This document shows, one piece after another, positions 40,233 through 51,656 of a DNA stretch of 64,000 nt. The position numbers were made by a program, and so were the translations under genes. The notes under the pieces are model-generated. The model did not search any database. It worked only from the letters and a program-made list of their open reading frames with translations, and was not told where the DNA came from. The number at the start of each line of letters is the position of its first letter. Positions within the stretch are counted from its first letter, which is position 1. The DNA comes from Ianthella basta (taxonomy: Eukaryota > Porifera > Demospongiae > Verongiida > Ianthellidae). The DNA lies in contig OZ025869.1 in assembly GCA_964019415.1 (NCBI GenBank), positions 15,415,459 through 15,479,458 on the forward strand. Direction: 5' to 3'.

Positions 40233-41399
40233 GTGAAGACTGAGGATGCAAAGAAAGTGTACCTGAAGGCCAAAAGGGCAGCAAGTCATACAGTGAGGAA
40301 AGCGAAAAATGAGGAATGGAAGAAAATTGGCGAGACATTACAGGGAGATATCCAACACAATCAGAGCAGGTTTTGGGCAAAGATAAATGATAGGACAAAG
40401 GGTAGCAGTGAAGTGGGAAGAGTATGTGATGAAAGTGGACAGGTGCTGTGTGAGGAGGAAGAGGTTAGGAATAGGTGGAAAGAGTACTTTGCATCACTGT
40501 TACAGGGTGAAGGAGTTCAACAGAATGAATGCAAAAGTGCAAGCAGAGAAGAACGAGTAGAGGGGACTAGACATGAGAGGATAAGTATGGAGGATGTGTG
40601 CTCAAGCATCTTGAGACTGAAGAATAGGAAAGCACCTGGAGTATGTGGGGTCACGGGAGAAATGCTGAAAGCAGGTGGAGGGGTAGTGGTAGAGTGGCTG
40701 CACAAGATCATGGACCTGGCATGGAGGAGTGGGAGTGTCCCAATGGGCTGCCGAAGGGCACTGATTGTCCCGATCCACAATAAAGGAAGGAGAACCCAAT
40801 GCGAGAATTACCGGGGTATCAGCTTGCTGAGTATACCTGGCAAGGTGTATGCCAGTGTATTGGAGAAGAGGATGAGGACAATCACCGAAGGGAAAGTGTT
40901 GGAAGAGCAGGGGGCATTCCGAAGAGGGAGGAGCTGTGTAGACCAGTTGTTTACTGTCAGGCAGTTAGGAGAAAAGATTATTGAAAAGAACAAGAGGATG
41001 CTGATGGTTTGCGTGGATTTAGAGAAAGCATACGACAGGGTAGACAGAGAGTTATTGTGGAGTGTGCTTAGGGCATATGGAGTGAATGGTGAGCTGATAA
41101 GAGCAGTGAGGTCACTATATGATGATGGTAAGGCGTGTGTCAGGGTTCAAGGTCAGAAATCAGACTGGTTTGGAGTAGGACAAGGAGTGAGACAGGGATG
41201 CACTATGTCACCATGGCTATTTAACATCTTTATGGACAACATTGTGAGGGAGGCAAAACAGAGGTTTGAAGGAGGAGTTGAGATGGAAACAGGCACAATA
41301 CAGCTTCTCTTGTTTGCCGATGACCTAATGTTAGCGACAGAAAGAGATGAGGATGCAGAAAGAAATGTGAAGGTGCTGGATGAAGTGATGATGAAATAG
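40233..41399 (+). CDS. LINE reverse transcriptase domain
   Basis: Motifs in order: RKAPGVCGVTGEMLKAGG, GCRRALIVPIHNKG, CENYRGISLLSIPGKVYASV, EQGAFRRGRSCVDQLFTVRQ, MVCVDLEKAYDRVDRELLW (motif A), VRQGCTMSPWLFNIFMDNIV (motif B) and LLLFADDLMLATE (motif C, FADD). All catalytic Asp residues are present. The domain ends at TAG 41397-41399, and the same frame resumes with MTINWGKTKVMVV. Confidence 0.9.
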   Translation: MKTEDAKKVYLKAKRAASHTVRKAKNEEWKKIGETLQGDIQHNQSRFWAKINDRTKGSSEVGRVCDESGQVLCEEEEVRNRWKEYFASLLQGEGVQQNECKSASREERVEGTRHERISMEDVCSSILRLKNRKAPGVCGVTGEMLKAGGGVVVEWLHKIMDLAWRSGSVPMGCRRALIVPIHNKGRRTQCENYRGISLLSIPGKVYASVLEKRMRTITEGKVLEEQGAFRRGRSCVDQLFTVRQLGEKIIEKNKRMLMVCVDLEKAYDRVDRELLWSVLRAYGVNGELIRAVRSLYDDGKACVRVQGQKSDWFGVGQGVRQGCTMSPWLFNIFMDNIVREAKQRFEGGVEMETGTIQLLLFADDLMLATERDEDAERNVKVLDEVMMK

Positions 41400-41402
41400 A
41401 GA

Positions 41403-41990
41403 ATGACAATCAATTGGGGAAAGACAAAGGTAATGGTGGTGAAGAGAGGAGGAGGCACATGTAACATTACAGTAAATGGAGTGGAGATAGAAAATGTGAA
41501 GACAACAAAGTATTTAGGAGCCATGTTGGATGAAGAGGGATCGTGTGACGCAGAGGTAGACCACAGAATAGGAGCAGCATCCAAAGTGATTGGAGCTACG
41601 AGAAAAGAGATAATTGATCGAAGAGAACTGAGCAAGTCAACAAAACTTAGAGTGATCAATGCCACGGTGATGCCATCTCTGTTGTATGCATGTGAGACCT
41701 GGATCCTGCTAGAGAGACACAAGAGCAGAATACAAGCCCTTGAAATGAGATGCCTGAGGAGAGTGGAAGGAGTGACTATGTTGGACAAAGTGAGGAATGT
41801 TCATATTAGATCAAGACTGGGACAGGTGGCAGTGGTATCAAGAGTAGAGAACAAGAAGACAGAATGGTTAAAGAAGATGAAAGAAATGACAGATGACAGG
41901 ATGGTAAAGGTGTATATGGAGAATGTGCCCGGAAAGCGACCAAGGGGAAGACCAAGGAAAAGATGGGCTGATGATCTGAAAGTAAATTGA
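41403..41990 (+). CDS. LINE C-terminal domain
   Basis: KYLGAMLDEEGSCDAEVDHR, INATVMPSLLYACETWILLE and LEMRCLRRVEGVTMLDKVRN, then RPRGRPRKRWADDLKVN and a stop. These are the thumb and C-terminal blocks found after the reverse transcriptase in EEP-type LINEs. Same frame as the upstream domains. Confidence 0.85.
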   Translation: MTINWGKTKVMVVKRGGGTCNITVNGVEIENVKTTKYLGAMLDEEGSCDAEVDHRIGAASKVIGATRKEIIDRRELSKSTKLRVINATVMPSLLYACETWILLERHKSRIQALEMRCLRRVEGVTMLDKVRNVHIRSRLGQVAVVSRVENKKTEWLKKMKEMTDDRMVKVYMENVPGKRPRGRPRKRWADDLKVN

Positions 41991-42130
41991 ACAGTTAATT
42001 ATTGAACTATTTAGTACAGCATGATGTGAACTAACTATTTCCTGCATAGAACTGTTAGAAAATAATTCCAGCGACCTCCAGCATTGGAGATAAAGCAGTG
42101 TATGATTGATTGATTAATTGATTGATTGAA

Positions 42131-42639
42131 ATTCAAGGGAACTGTAATGACAATCATGTAATCTTGTTGCCATGGTAACACCTCGTATAACATAGGGCCA
42201 TCACCATAAGACTCCCTTTTGATGCAGTAGGACAGTTAGCGCTGAGTCCTTACCTAATCAGACCACAGATGACACCATGTACACTCTTCACACTCCATCA
42301 CATCACACTGATATTGAGCACTTTGTTACAACTGACACATGTACACCAAACAACACATGAGCCGTCCATTTTACTTCATTAGTGATGCTATGAACCAGGC
42401 TTGACCAGGAACCCCACAAGCTCCAACTACTCTTCAACTGAACTTCAACCTGATCTGAGTGCATGCCCACAAGATGGCTATCAATAGCCTTTCCTTTATT
42501 GATACACTCAATCAAACAAGAGAGAATAGAGACCTGTTCACTCCACTACACTGGTTCAAGAATATGGCCAACAATGGACATCGGTGTTGTGTTAACCAAA
42601 ATACAAGTTCCTCAATGACCTTCACACCAAACAATCCAC
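42131..42639. other. No recognisable gene
   Basis: Short ORFs only. Probably intron of the SRCR gene. Confidence 0.4.
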
Positions 42640-42784
42640 ACACACACAATTCAGGTCAGAGCTGAACACACGTACTCTTATATCACTGTAAAGCTGGGCA
42701 ATGACTTAACTGACAATCCCTTGCTACACTGTCACTGCATCCATGATCATGTAGGCAAGCATCAACACAGACACATCCACTCAC

Positions 42785-43123
42785 CTTCATCAGGCAAGTC
42801 TTCATTAGTACAAACTACACCGACATCATCAGACAGAAAACAGCCACTTCCTACACCGTCATGTGGGCACTGCAGAAGGTTGGCTTCACTGCCAGTGCAA
42901 CGCAGGTCACTCAGCCAGGACGGTCCTGTACCTTCACCAAAGTTGTGTTGACTTGTGTGATAATATGTACGCTTCACTCCCTTGTAACCGAGCTGCCGAC
43001 AGACAACTTTGCCCTCCAATGGATCCCAACTCCAACCACAAACTGTCCCCCATTCTCCATTGATGTACACCTCCACTCGTCCCTCAGCCTCACTGGACCC
43101 ACCAGCCAGCCGAACAGCACCAA
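42785..43123 (-). CDS. SRCR domain exon (type I cassette)
   Basis: The 339-bp exon encodes GAVRLAGGSSEAEGRVEVYI, GEWGTVCGWSWDPLEGKVVC, RQLGYKGVKRTYYH, then CTGSEANLLQCPHDGVGSGC and DVGVVCTNEDLPDEGE. All SRCR Cys positions are present. Acceptor ACCATCCAG at 43124, donor GTGAGT at 42784, phase 1-1. It is predicted to be part of the receptor ectodomain, next upstream of the membrane-proximal SRCR exon with the LINE in between. Open, no lesion. Confidence 0.85.
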
Positions 43124-43296
43124 CTGGATGGTAGAGAGTGCACAAGAGTGGGTTGGGTGGAGTGGAAGGTGTGATGGTGGACACACTGGTAAAGGGGATG
43201 GGGAGAAATTAGCAAGATTATAAGAAGTGACACTTTTGAATCGCACATGTGCTCCTCTGTTTCCATGGCTATGTGTTACAGTACATGCTTACTATG

Positions 43297-43682
<386 letters not shown>

Positions 43683-43817
43683 TACGTATATGATGCATGC
43701 ACTACAAGTCACAACCACTCATGTAGCACTGTTACAGAAAACACTAGTGATATCAGCGTGAGACTATCACTGTCACTGACAAGTTAATATACAGGGTCTT
43801 AGACTTGGTGTGAGTTT

Positions 43818-44141
43818 GTGATAGAGTTCAGAGACCAACTAGGATTGTGGAGGGCCTTACAGCAGTACAGAGTGGAGGGAAGACTATACACACTGAGAGC
43901 ATGCAGTTCAGTGACTGTACTGGGACATAATAGTGAAACTGTAGTAAGAGGAGGAGATGGTGTGATGGACTGGTTTGAAGTTACTGTAGCTAGAGAGAGG
44001 AGTAAGACTACCACTGGAGATGGTCCAACCGACTGCGGAGAGGGTTGCAATGGGCCACTCACTGGTTTAGAACGTGAAGAGAATGCACCAACAGTGGTAT
44101 CTTGCAACGTACGCTTTCTCGCTTCACGTTCTGTATGCTAG
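43818..44141 (+). other. Unidentified ORF conserved in part in the duplicate
   Basis: Open frame of 107 codons reading EFRDQLGLWRALQQYRVEGR and later TGLEREENAPTVVSCNVRF. The 50-kb duplicate keeps the second half in frame (50040-50172). No domain recognised; it may be part of a transposon or chance. Confidence 0.25.
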
Positions 44142-44159
44142 AACACTGTTAGATAGCGA

Positions 44160-44470
44160 TCAAGACAACCTTCTTCCATTTGTCGGATGATGAGCTATCA
44201 CAAGTATTTTCCACACTACAGTCAGCCTATCAGTCTTCACCAAACTGTACTTCTGTTCTAGTGGTTGGCAGCAGCAATTGCAAAAGGCCTTGTACTGTAC
44301 CATCTCGCCCGACGTATGGTTTGGCCCATTTGCGCAGATTTACCATACGGTAGTGCTTATGAATTGCACAATACAATAGGTGTGAGTTTGATAATGCGAA
44401 GGTGTGAACTAATCGTTACCGCGGCTAGACCGTCCCTCCCATTCATCGCCTGGGGTGTGCCAGACTATGT
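44160..44470 (-). mobile_element. Remnant of the TAGTCTGGC transposon with Cys-rich frame
   Basis: The right end near 44425-44468 contains GGCTAGACCGTCCCTCCCAT and GCCAGACTA, as at 7.5 and 20.5 kb. Inward on the minus strand the frame contains a Cys-rich stretch and (better preserved in the duplicate at 50169-50402) LVKTDSLTVVGKYLQQLIIR. That resembles the zinc-finger ORF of the element at 19.4-20.5 kb. No left end found. Confidence 0.5.
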
Positions 44471-44479
44471 ATATATAAG

Positions 44480-44870
44480 TGGATGTCCGTTGTTCTAGGC
44501 ATAGTGCTGTCCGATTGAGCAATTGTATGATTGATTGAAGATAGGGTCATGTAGTTCAATGCTGTGTTCTATTATTAGTACTACATTGCCGTACTCAGGT
44601 GCACTAAAAGGACAGTATGCTGTTGTAGGAGTTTCCTGTGCCTGGATGGCCCTTCCTTAACAGCAACCTTACACAATCTTGTAATCACTTCTCAAACCAT
44701 GGGTAGTCATTACCTAGGTAGGTTTACAACCAAAACTGTACACAACCACAGTATGATGTCACACAGTCCGTATCCTAGGTAACCAACTGCCTTCAGTATG
44801 TGAACCAATTGCAAGATTGCATAAATCCCCTATACATTGTAGACAGAGTATGCAAAGAAATCAGGTGTCA
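44480..44870. repeat. Segmental duplication block D3, copy 2 (interrupted)
   Basis: Matches 11985-12510 but breaks off at 'gaaatcaggtgtca', where a LINE fragment begins, and resumes near 45250 with 'gattgataaacttgatcag'. Confidence 0.8.
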
Positions 44871-44871
44871 G

Positions 44872-45247
44872 ATCTTGATCAGCAAATTCTCCAAGAACTC
44901 AGACTTCTATTCATCTACCTGAGGAGCAGACAAACTACACAACCCCCACCCTCGTTCAAACAAGTTTAGACAGTCTTTTGCATACCTGCCTACCACTATA
45001 ACCGGCTGCCACAAGATATCAGAGCAAAGAAGAGTTTATCATCCTTCAGGCATGCACTAATGAGCTTATAATTCACTATTAAATTTAAGAAATGCAATTT
45101 TATTGATTAACCCAATTTATTATTACTATGATCTTGTGTTGTATTGTGTGTCTGTCTGTACCTTGTTCCCAGGACCTGTACAAAAACCCACCTTGGTGGA
45201 TGCAGCGTTGTAAAATAATATATCTATCTATCTATCTATCTATCTAA
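44872..45247 (+). mobile_element. CR1/L2-like LINE 3' end with (TATC)n tail
   Basis: A short frame reads HYNRLPQDIRAKKSLSSFRH followed by ALMSL and a stop. This is the conserved ending W/Y-N-R-L-P...S-L-x-x-F of CR1/Jockey-type LINE polymerases. It ends in TATC repeats (45223-45247). It interrupts duplication block D3, so it inserted after that duplication. Confidence 0.65.
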
Positions 45248-45452
45248 GATTGATAAACTTGATCAGACTGAAACACAGATCAGAAGAAAAACTAAGAGTT
45301 CCTCTGTAGTTAATCCCTGTTGTTAGCAAGAATTATTCAATAAAATTGGAGAACTGTGCATATGTTCAATAAATCGGTATGGTGTGCCCGTGTCATTGTG
45401 TGCATGCACACACTCACAAATGCATGCTCCGCACAACTACAGACTGACTGAC

Positions 45453-45761
45453 CTTCACACACAACTCCTACATCTTCCTTGTGACTGCAGTTATGCCCAC
45501 CAGTGCTGCGATGATCACACTCAGTGATGGTGCTCTCATTACCGACACAGGCCACTTCACTGAACAAGATGGGGCCACTGCCTGAACCAAACCTAGCAGG
45601 TCCCACTGCAGCTGTTGCATTGATGTAGCCCAGTTGACGACACACCACCGTGGCATCCTGCAGATCCCAGTCATCATCACACACAGTGCCCCCCCAGGTA
45701 CCATTGTGGTAGACATCCACACGCCCCTCATGTCGACCAGACCCTCCCACCAGTCGAAAAT
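45453..45761 (-). CDS. SRCR domain exon (type II cassette)
   Basis: The 309-bp exon encodes [60 protein letters not shown] and DVGVVCEG. Compared with the two sister exons it has an extra Gly in GTWGGTVC, from three added bases in a C run (plus strand near 45690). The frame is kept. Phase 1-1, acceptor GACCCAG, donor GTCAGT. Predicted part of the receptor ectodomain. Confidence 0.87.
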
Positions 45762-45769
45762 CTGGGTCA

Positions 45770-46059
45770 GTAACAAACACAACACACTTACAGTGGGCAC
45801 ACTCACATCCACTCACACTGTCACCATGCACAGACTACATCTATATGAGGACACAATGAGAGTCTGACAAAGTGCACTCTCCTCAGTCCAAATATAGATG
45901 ACAATCATTTCATTGGAATAATTCTGTGTTTGGTGTGTACACTAGACCTTTGTAGTTCTAGAACAGCTCTGTTTGGAAGAGTTGCAGTGCCAGTTCACTA
46001 ACAGTGGTCAATGTAGTGTGTGTGCCTACAGTGTATGCTGTTTGTACTAGACCATCACA
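45770..46059. other. Intron, nothing recognised
   Basis: No exon or repeat recognised. Confidence 0.4.
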
Positions 46060-47780
46060 ACCATGCACCCAGCGTTGCTATGGGAGACCATGGCACAGGA
46101 AGTTGAGGTGAACACGTACAAGTAATGTCACAGTGCCTCACTGCTGTGTGGTAATGATCAATGAACAATTCTTAATTGTTGACAATAATTTGAGACATTT
46201 CACCTCAAAAGGTCTTTGTCAGTTGAGGGGACTAAAGAACACGATTGAGAAGTGGCAGTTGTGCACATCTTATAATAGACTGTTGTGGTCAACACTACTC
46301 CAAATTTGGCCCCCCCATAATTAGGCCCCCCCCGCGGAACCGAAAAAGCAACCGAAATGGTTCCCCCTCTGCTAAATCACCAGCGCCAGCATGTATTTGT
46401 ACTTGTACCCTGACGTCTTTCCCAAGTTGGGACGCATTCTCAATCCAGAATAACATGTTTCGTTCAATGAAAAGGCGATTTTGTTCGTTAGATGGGCGCT
46501 TTGGTTCAAATTATAGGCAATTTCGTTCGATAAGTGGACGATTTTGTTCATTGAATAGACGATTTCAGCTGACATGTCTTCACTGCGCGCTCAAGATCCA
46601 TCACAACAACGAATATCGGGAGACGAGAGGAACTTAGCGGAACCATTACGGCAGCCATTTTCTGCTGTTTTTGGCCCAGCGGAACCATTTCGGCGGGGGG
46701 AACTTTTATGGCATGACAGGTGGAGTGGAAGGTGTGATGGTACACACACTGCCAAGTGAATGGGGAGAGGTGGACCAACTATACACAAACATCCCAAAGT
46801 TATGTAACTGTGCTGTGTGAGTGCTCACAAGTGTCCACCAATTAACCTACAACTATACACTACTGCACACTCACTGTATGTTGCTTCCTTCCTCTCAGCA
46901 CACACCTCACACCACTAGCACCTCACTCACTTGCACAGATCACTCCTGCATCTTGACTGTGGCCACAGTAACTTACTCCAAGACCTCTATGGCCACACTG
47001 TGTGAGGTTGGCTTCACGGCCACTGCAGCGCACATCATCGTACCAAATGGGACCACTTCCTCTTCCAAAAGCAGCACAACAAAGTACACCCACAGCTGTG
47101 CCATAGCCCAGTTGACGACACACCACTGTGGCATCCTGCAGATCCCAGCCCCTATCACACACGGTGCCCCAGGCACCATTGTGGTAGACCTCCACACGCC
47201 CCTCGTGTTGACCAGACCCTCCCACCAGTCGCACCTCTCCTTCACCTGGACCTGTGGGCAGCAGCAGCAGCACAGACCACCAGTTACACATGTACACTCA
47301 GTCTGGTGCAGTGAGGAGGAGGGGCTACAGCTAATGGTGGGAGCTTGTTCTCATACTAACAGCCCCACATGATGATGGTGCAACAGAGATGGTCAATGTA
47401 GTCACCGAACATGGAACACAGGTACTGGAGTCATGGTGTGGCCAAGTGTCAGTTTGTAGCACTGTCCTGTTGTTTACTGTACTAGTGTGCTTGGTCTGTG
47501 TTTGGTGTGTTTGATAGAACTTGTACTTTAGGAGCATTCTAATGTGATGGAACTTGAAAGACAAAGCACCTTATATCTTTGTAAGGAAGAGCTGTTACTA
47601 GTAATATAGGAGATTGTATCTGGTGAGGACATCTCTGTACTAGTGCATACATGAAACACATGAGCCTCACAGGAAGGAACGATAGCAGAATTAGGGGAGT
47701 TGCACATTTATTCATGATAATGGTAGGGCTGACAAGGTATGTGTGGTGCAGTTCAGTCATGTCAAATCCAACACCTCTCA
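46060..47780. repeat. Segmental duplication block D1, copy 2
   Basis: Partner of 2700-4560. It contains an insertion at about 46310-46720 not present in the other copy. That insertion has repeated TTCGTT-type phrases on the plus strand (AATGAACAAAATCG-type on minus) and C-rich runs. Confidence 0.7.
46931..47245 (-). CDS. SRCR domain exon (type III cassette)
   Basis: The 315-bp exon encodes [60 protein letters not shown] and CGHSQDAGVICA. It has the same length and phases as its partner at 3515-3829. Open, no lesion. Predicted part of the receptor ectodomain between type I (49447-49785) and type II (45453-45761) exons. Confidence 0.87.
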
Positions 47781-47789
47781 TGAAGGTTG

Positions 47790-48057
47790 TATTGTCAACA
47801 ATGTGGCCTGTAAATTATCTCCCAGTATGCACTGCAAAGGGAGAGACTTGCATGTGAGTGGTCCGTGAAATCACTACACTATTCCATCAAGTCTAAGATG
47901 GAGGAACACAATAAGTGATGCTTTCTAGTTGCCATGATCAGATTAAAGGATGCTAAGGGCAAAACAGCAAAGTCGATGTTTCAAGGAGGCTGAGAAGCTG
48001 TTGCCACACAAACTGTCACATTCACATGGTGCTCACCATGTGTGTCTGCTACAGAGG
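47790..48057. other. Nothing recognised
   Basis: Short intronic stretch with no exon. Confidence 0.4.
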
Positions 48058-48980
48058 GATGGAGGAGGAGGAGGAGGAGGAGGAGGAGGAGGACGTGAGA
48101 TGGAGACCTCCTCCTCCGGGCCAGGCCTGGAGAGCTGGCATCACCGAGCAGGACACTGCAGACTAAACACACTAGACGTCGGGAGAGTCCGTAAGTTGGG
48201 ATTCAGGAAACAAGGGGAAGTTAGTGTTCTGACAAGAGGGGTGGCACTACAGAGTCCACGAGTTGGGCAATAGACAATAAGAACAGGTCACTATTCTGAC
48301 AAGAGAACAGGTATTATGAAGTCCTTCTGCATCAGAGCTCATTAATGTGAGACGGCAATTAGTTTTTGTTATTTCACAAGACAGCCAGTGGATGCGCTTC
48401 AGAAGTGATGGGGAACGGAATGGTAGAGAGAGGAGTAAGACAGTGTCCATGCAAGGCCACCATACTGTAGCTCTCAACATGAATACTTGGATTTGGAGAG
48501 GAAGGCAGCTCTGCCACTGTTCAAGGAGGGGACATGCTGAACAACTGCCAGGTATACAAAGTAACCATGTTCACTGATGACATTTAGGGCTAGCACAGGA
48601 AGGAGAGTGCATAAGTCGGAATGTGGAGGAGCAGCGTGAAGCAGTGAAGGTCAATTGGAGCAACTCCAACACAATGGTCTTCAACATGCAGGGCTTCTTC
48701 AGAGTGCAACATTTAAGGCTAAGAATGTTGGGGACGTTTCTGTACCAAGGAGGAGGAGAGCTGAAGAATTTGAGGGAAGTAGTTTATCTAAGGTGGAGCT
48801 GAGTGAGGATGGGCAGATGGGAAGTGCATGAGTTGGAAAGGAGAACAATGTAGTTGTTGGGTGCAATGAAGAAAGTGTATGAGATCAGAGAAAGTGTATA
48901 AGAGCAAAGGTGCTGGTAGGGAAGGAAAGTAACAGTGTTCAACTTAAAGGCTTTGGGAATTCATGCTCTTCATCCTATTG
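48058..48980. repeat. Repeat R3, longer copy
   Basis: Combines the (GGA)n part seen at 20961-21330 with the LINE-like part seen at 11380-11900, so those two are pieces of one family. Blocks: 'gcatcaccgagcaggacact', 'agtgttctgacaagag', 'gaacaggtattatgaag', 'gaggaaggcagctctgccac', 'gtggaggagcagcgtgaagc'. No intact ORF. Confidence 0.65.
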
Positions 48981-49029
48981 TACTGTAATTAGGCATCTTG
49001 CATTTCAATGAATGCCCTACTGCCCATCC

Positions 49030-49290
49030 TTACTTATAAAAGGGTGTGTAAAAATGTTTCCTCCAAAAACAAAGGCAGATGTAGGGATGGTGCAGTGTGT
49101 CTTTGAAGGGCATGACAAGCCACCTGGCGGAAAAACCGTAGGAACAAGGAGGAGGGCTGGTCCATGCAAAGAGGGGGACCAGCCTGTTCACACAAAACCA
49201 GGTCATTAACATTCGCTGACTTTAAATACATTTGCACCATCCCTACATCTGGCAACATTTTGCTACCATCCCCTATTTCTCTGCCTGCAT
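49030..49290. repeat. Dispersed repeat R1, copy
   Basis: Runs from GGGTGTGTAAAAATGTTTCC and GATGTAGGGATGGTGCAGTG to CACCATCCCTACATCTGGC, with 'ctggtccatgcaaag' between. It has inverted terminal words, in an orientation matching 4970-5180. Confidence 0.7.
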
Positions 49291-49446
49291 ATAGTCCACA
49301 CATACACAATTCAGGTCAGAGCTGAACACACACATACTCTTATATCGCTGTAAAGCTGGGCAATGACTTAACTGACAATCCCTTGCTACACTGTCACTGC
49401 ATCCATGATCATGTAGGCAAGCATCAACACAGACACATCTACTCAC

Positions 49447-49785
49447 CTTCATCAGGCAAGTCCTCATTAGTACAAACTACACCGGCATCATAATAGTGAT
49501 GACAGCCAATTCCTACACCGTCATGTGGGCACTGCAGAAGGTTGGCTTCACTGCCAGTGCAACGCAGGTTCCTCAGCCAGGACTGTCCTGTACCTTCACC
49601 AAAGTCGTGTTGACTTGTGCGAGAATATGTACGCTTCACTCCCTTGTAACCGAGCTGCCGACAGACAACTTTGCCATCCAATGGATCCCAACTGGCACCA
49701 CAAACTGTCCCCCACTCTCCATTGATGTACACCTCCACTCGTCCCTCAGCCTCACTGGACCCATTAGCCAGCCGAACAGCACCAA
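49447..49785 (-). CDS. SRCR domain exon (type I cassette)
   Basis: The 339-bp exon encodes GAVRLANGSSEAEGRVEVYI, GEWGTVCGASWDPLDGKVVC, RQLGYKGVKRTYSR, CTGSEANLLQCPHDGVGIGC and DAGVVCTNEDLPDEGE. It equals 42785-43123 in length, phase and splice sites. Open. Predicted ectodomain exon of the SRCR receptor. Confidence 0.86.
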
Positions 49786-50168
49786 CTGGATGGGAGAGAG
49801 TGCACAAGAGTGGGTTGGGTGGAGTGGAAGGTGTGATGGTGGACACACTGGTAAATGGGATGAGGAGAATGAGCAAATTAATATCAAGTGACACTTTTCA
49901 ATCGCACATGTGCTCCTCTGTTCCATGGTAATGTCTTACAGTACATGCTTGGGGATACTGTGTGTGTGCGTGTGCGTGTGTGTGTGTGCGCGTGTGGGTG
50001 GGTGGCTGGGTACAGTAGGTGTGGGCGTGGGTGGGTGTCTATCACTGGAGATGGTCCAACCGACCGCAGAGAGGGTTACAATGGGCCACTCACAGGTTTA
50101 GAACGTGAAGAGAATGCACCAACAGTGGTATCTCGCAACATACGCTTTCTCGCTTCACGTTCTGTATG

Positions 50169-50513
50169 CTAGAATGCAGTTAGATAGCAATCGAGACAGC
50201 CTTCTTCCATTGACCGGATGATGAGCTGTTGCAAGTATTTCCCCACTACAGTCAGACTATCCGTCTTCACCAACCTGTACTTTTGTTCTAGTGGTTGGCA
50301 GCAGCAACTGCAAAAAGCGCTTGTAATGTACCATCTCACCCGATGTATGATTCGACCCATTTGCACAGATTTACCGTATTGCTTACAAATTGCACAATAC
50401 AATAGGTGTGAGTTTGATAATGTGAAGGTGTGAACTAATCGTTACTGCAGCTAGACCGTCCCTCCCATTCATCACCTGGGGTGCATAGATAGGATGGTCT
50501 AGCAAGCCAGACT
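50169..50513 (-). mobile_element. Remnant of the TAGTCTGGC transposon, second copy
   Basis: Right end GATGGTCTAGCAAGCCAGACTA (about 50492-50513). The inward minus-strand frame 50402-50169 holds CAICKQYGK, then CSCCCQPLEQKYRLVKTDSL and LQQLIIRSMEEGCLDCYL. Cys pairs about 40 residues apart resemble the zinc-finger ORF at 19586. D3 copy 1 near 11990 lacks this insert. Confidence 0.5.
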
Positions 50514-50519
50514 ATGTAT

Positions 50520-51650
50520 ATATAAGTAAATGTCCATGTTCTAGGCATAGTGCTGTTCAATTGAGTAATTGAATGATTGATTGAAGATAGGGTCATGTAG
50601 TTCAAGTGAGTAGTAACAACTGTTAAAATTGGAAGAGCTGCACTAGCAGAATGAACTGAGGGGGACTAGTTAGCACACTACATTTCTTGATGGTCACAAA
50701 TAACTAGCTATTGTACATCCTTGTTGTGGTATCCAACTGACTTACCCGACAGTCTTTATTGTTTAGTTGCATGCTGTGTTCTATTATTAGTACTACATTG
50801 CCGTACTCAGGTGCACTAAAAGGACAGTATGCTGTTGTGGGAGTTTCCTGTGCCTGGATGGCCCTTCCTTAACAGCAACCTTACACAATCTTGTAATCAC
50901 TTCTCAAACCATGGGTAGTCATTACCTAGGTAGGTTTACAACCAAAACTGTACACAACTACAGTATGATGTCACACAGTCCGTATCCTAGGTAACCAACT
51001 GCCTTCAGTATGTGAACCAATTGCAAGATTGCATAAATCCCCTGTACATTGTGGGCAGACTATGCAAAGAAATCAGGTGTCACTTCCTGTGCACCTGCAT
51101 ATAGTTATGTACAAATATACATGGAGGACCATGATAGCCTATAACTGCATAGCAGAATAGTGTGAGATGCAGCCATGAAGGAACCTCTGGCCACTGTCCC
51201 ACAGATAAGATTGGTAAACTTGACCAGGCAGAAACCCTGATCAGAAGGAAGACTAAGAGAGCAAGAATGACTACATTTGACGAATCGTGAAAGCCAATTC
51301 GTGTTTATCCAACTTTTCCACATTTGGCAGTAGACATAAAATATTCCATTCCACAGCTATGCATGGCTTAAAACTGTTAATGCTTCAAGGCAATTCCTGT
51401 CCTTGTCCCATTCCTGGGACAAGGGTGATGCTGGATGTGAGGCTGTACGACTGGTTAGTCCAAAGTCACATGCATGTGTTGTGTCACACCGAATCAGAAA
51501 TTTCACACCTTCACTACATGGACAAATGGACATGTCCGACATATGTACAGCTTAGGCATTTGTCCACTGCATGAAGCTGCTGACATAGCCACTTTATCAT
51601 ACAGAACAGAAAAATCAGCACACACATGTAAAATTGGCGATATGACTAGA
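50520..51650. repeat. Segmental duplication block D3, copy 3
   Basis: Full-length partner of 11985-13150, ending where the second LINE begins (AAAATGGCGG near 51659). Confidence 0.85.
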
Positions 51651-51656
51651 GGTGAT

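Larger units (their letters stand above)
39156..42130 (+). mobile_element. EEP-type non-LTR retrotransposon, nearly open (LINE-1 of window)
   Basis: The element starts near AAAATGGCGG and ends with a GATT/ATTG tail (42102-42130). Between 39225 and 41990 one frame of 922 codons is broken only by TGA (39429), TGA (40224) and TAG (41397). It carries an AP-type endonuclease, a reverse transcriptase and a C-terminal block GKRPRGRPRKRWADD. The combination resembles RTE-like elements with 'craniofacial development protein 2-like' endonucleases; the clade is not certain. A second family member lies at 51.66-59.06 kb. It is inserted antisense in what is probably an intron of the SRCR receptor gene. 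Confidence 0.9.
49280..50520. repeat. Segmental duplication block D2, copy 2
   Basis: Partner of 42640-44480. Here the GT microsatellite is short (about 49960-50035). The TIR remnant ends GCCAGACTA at 50513. Confidence 0.8.
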
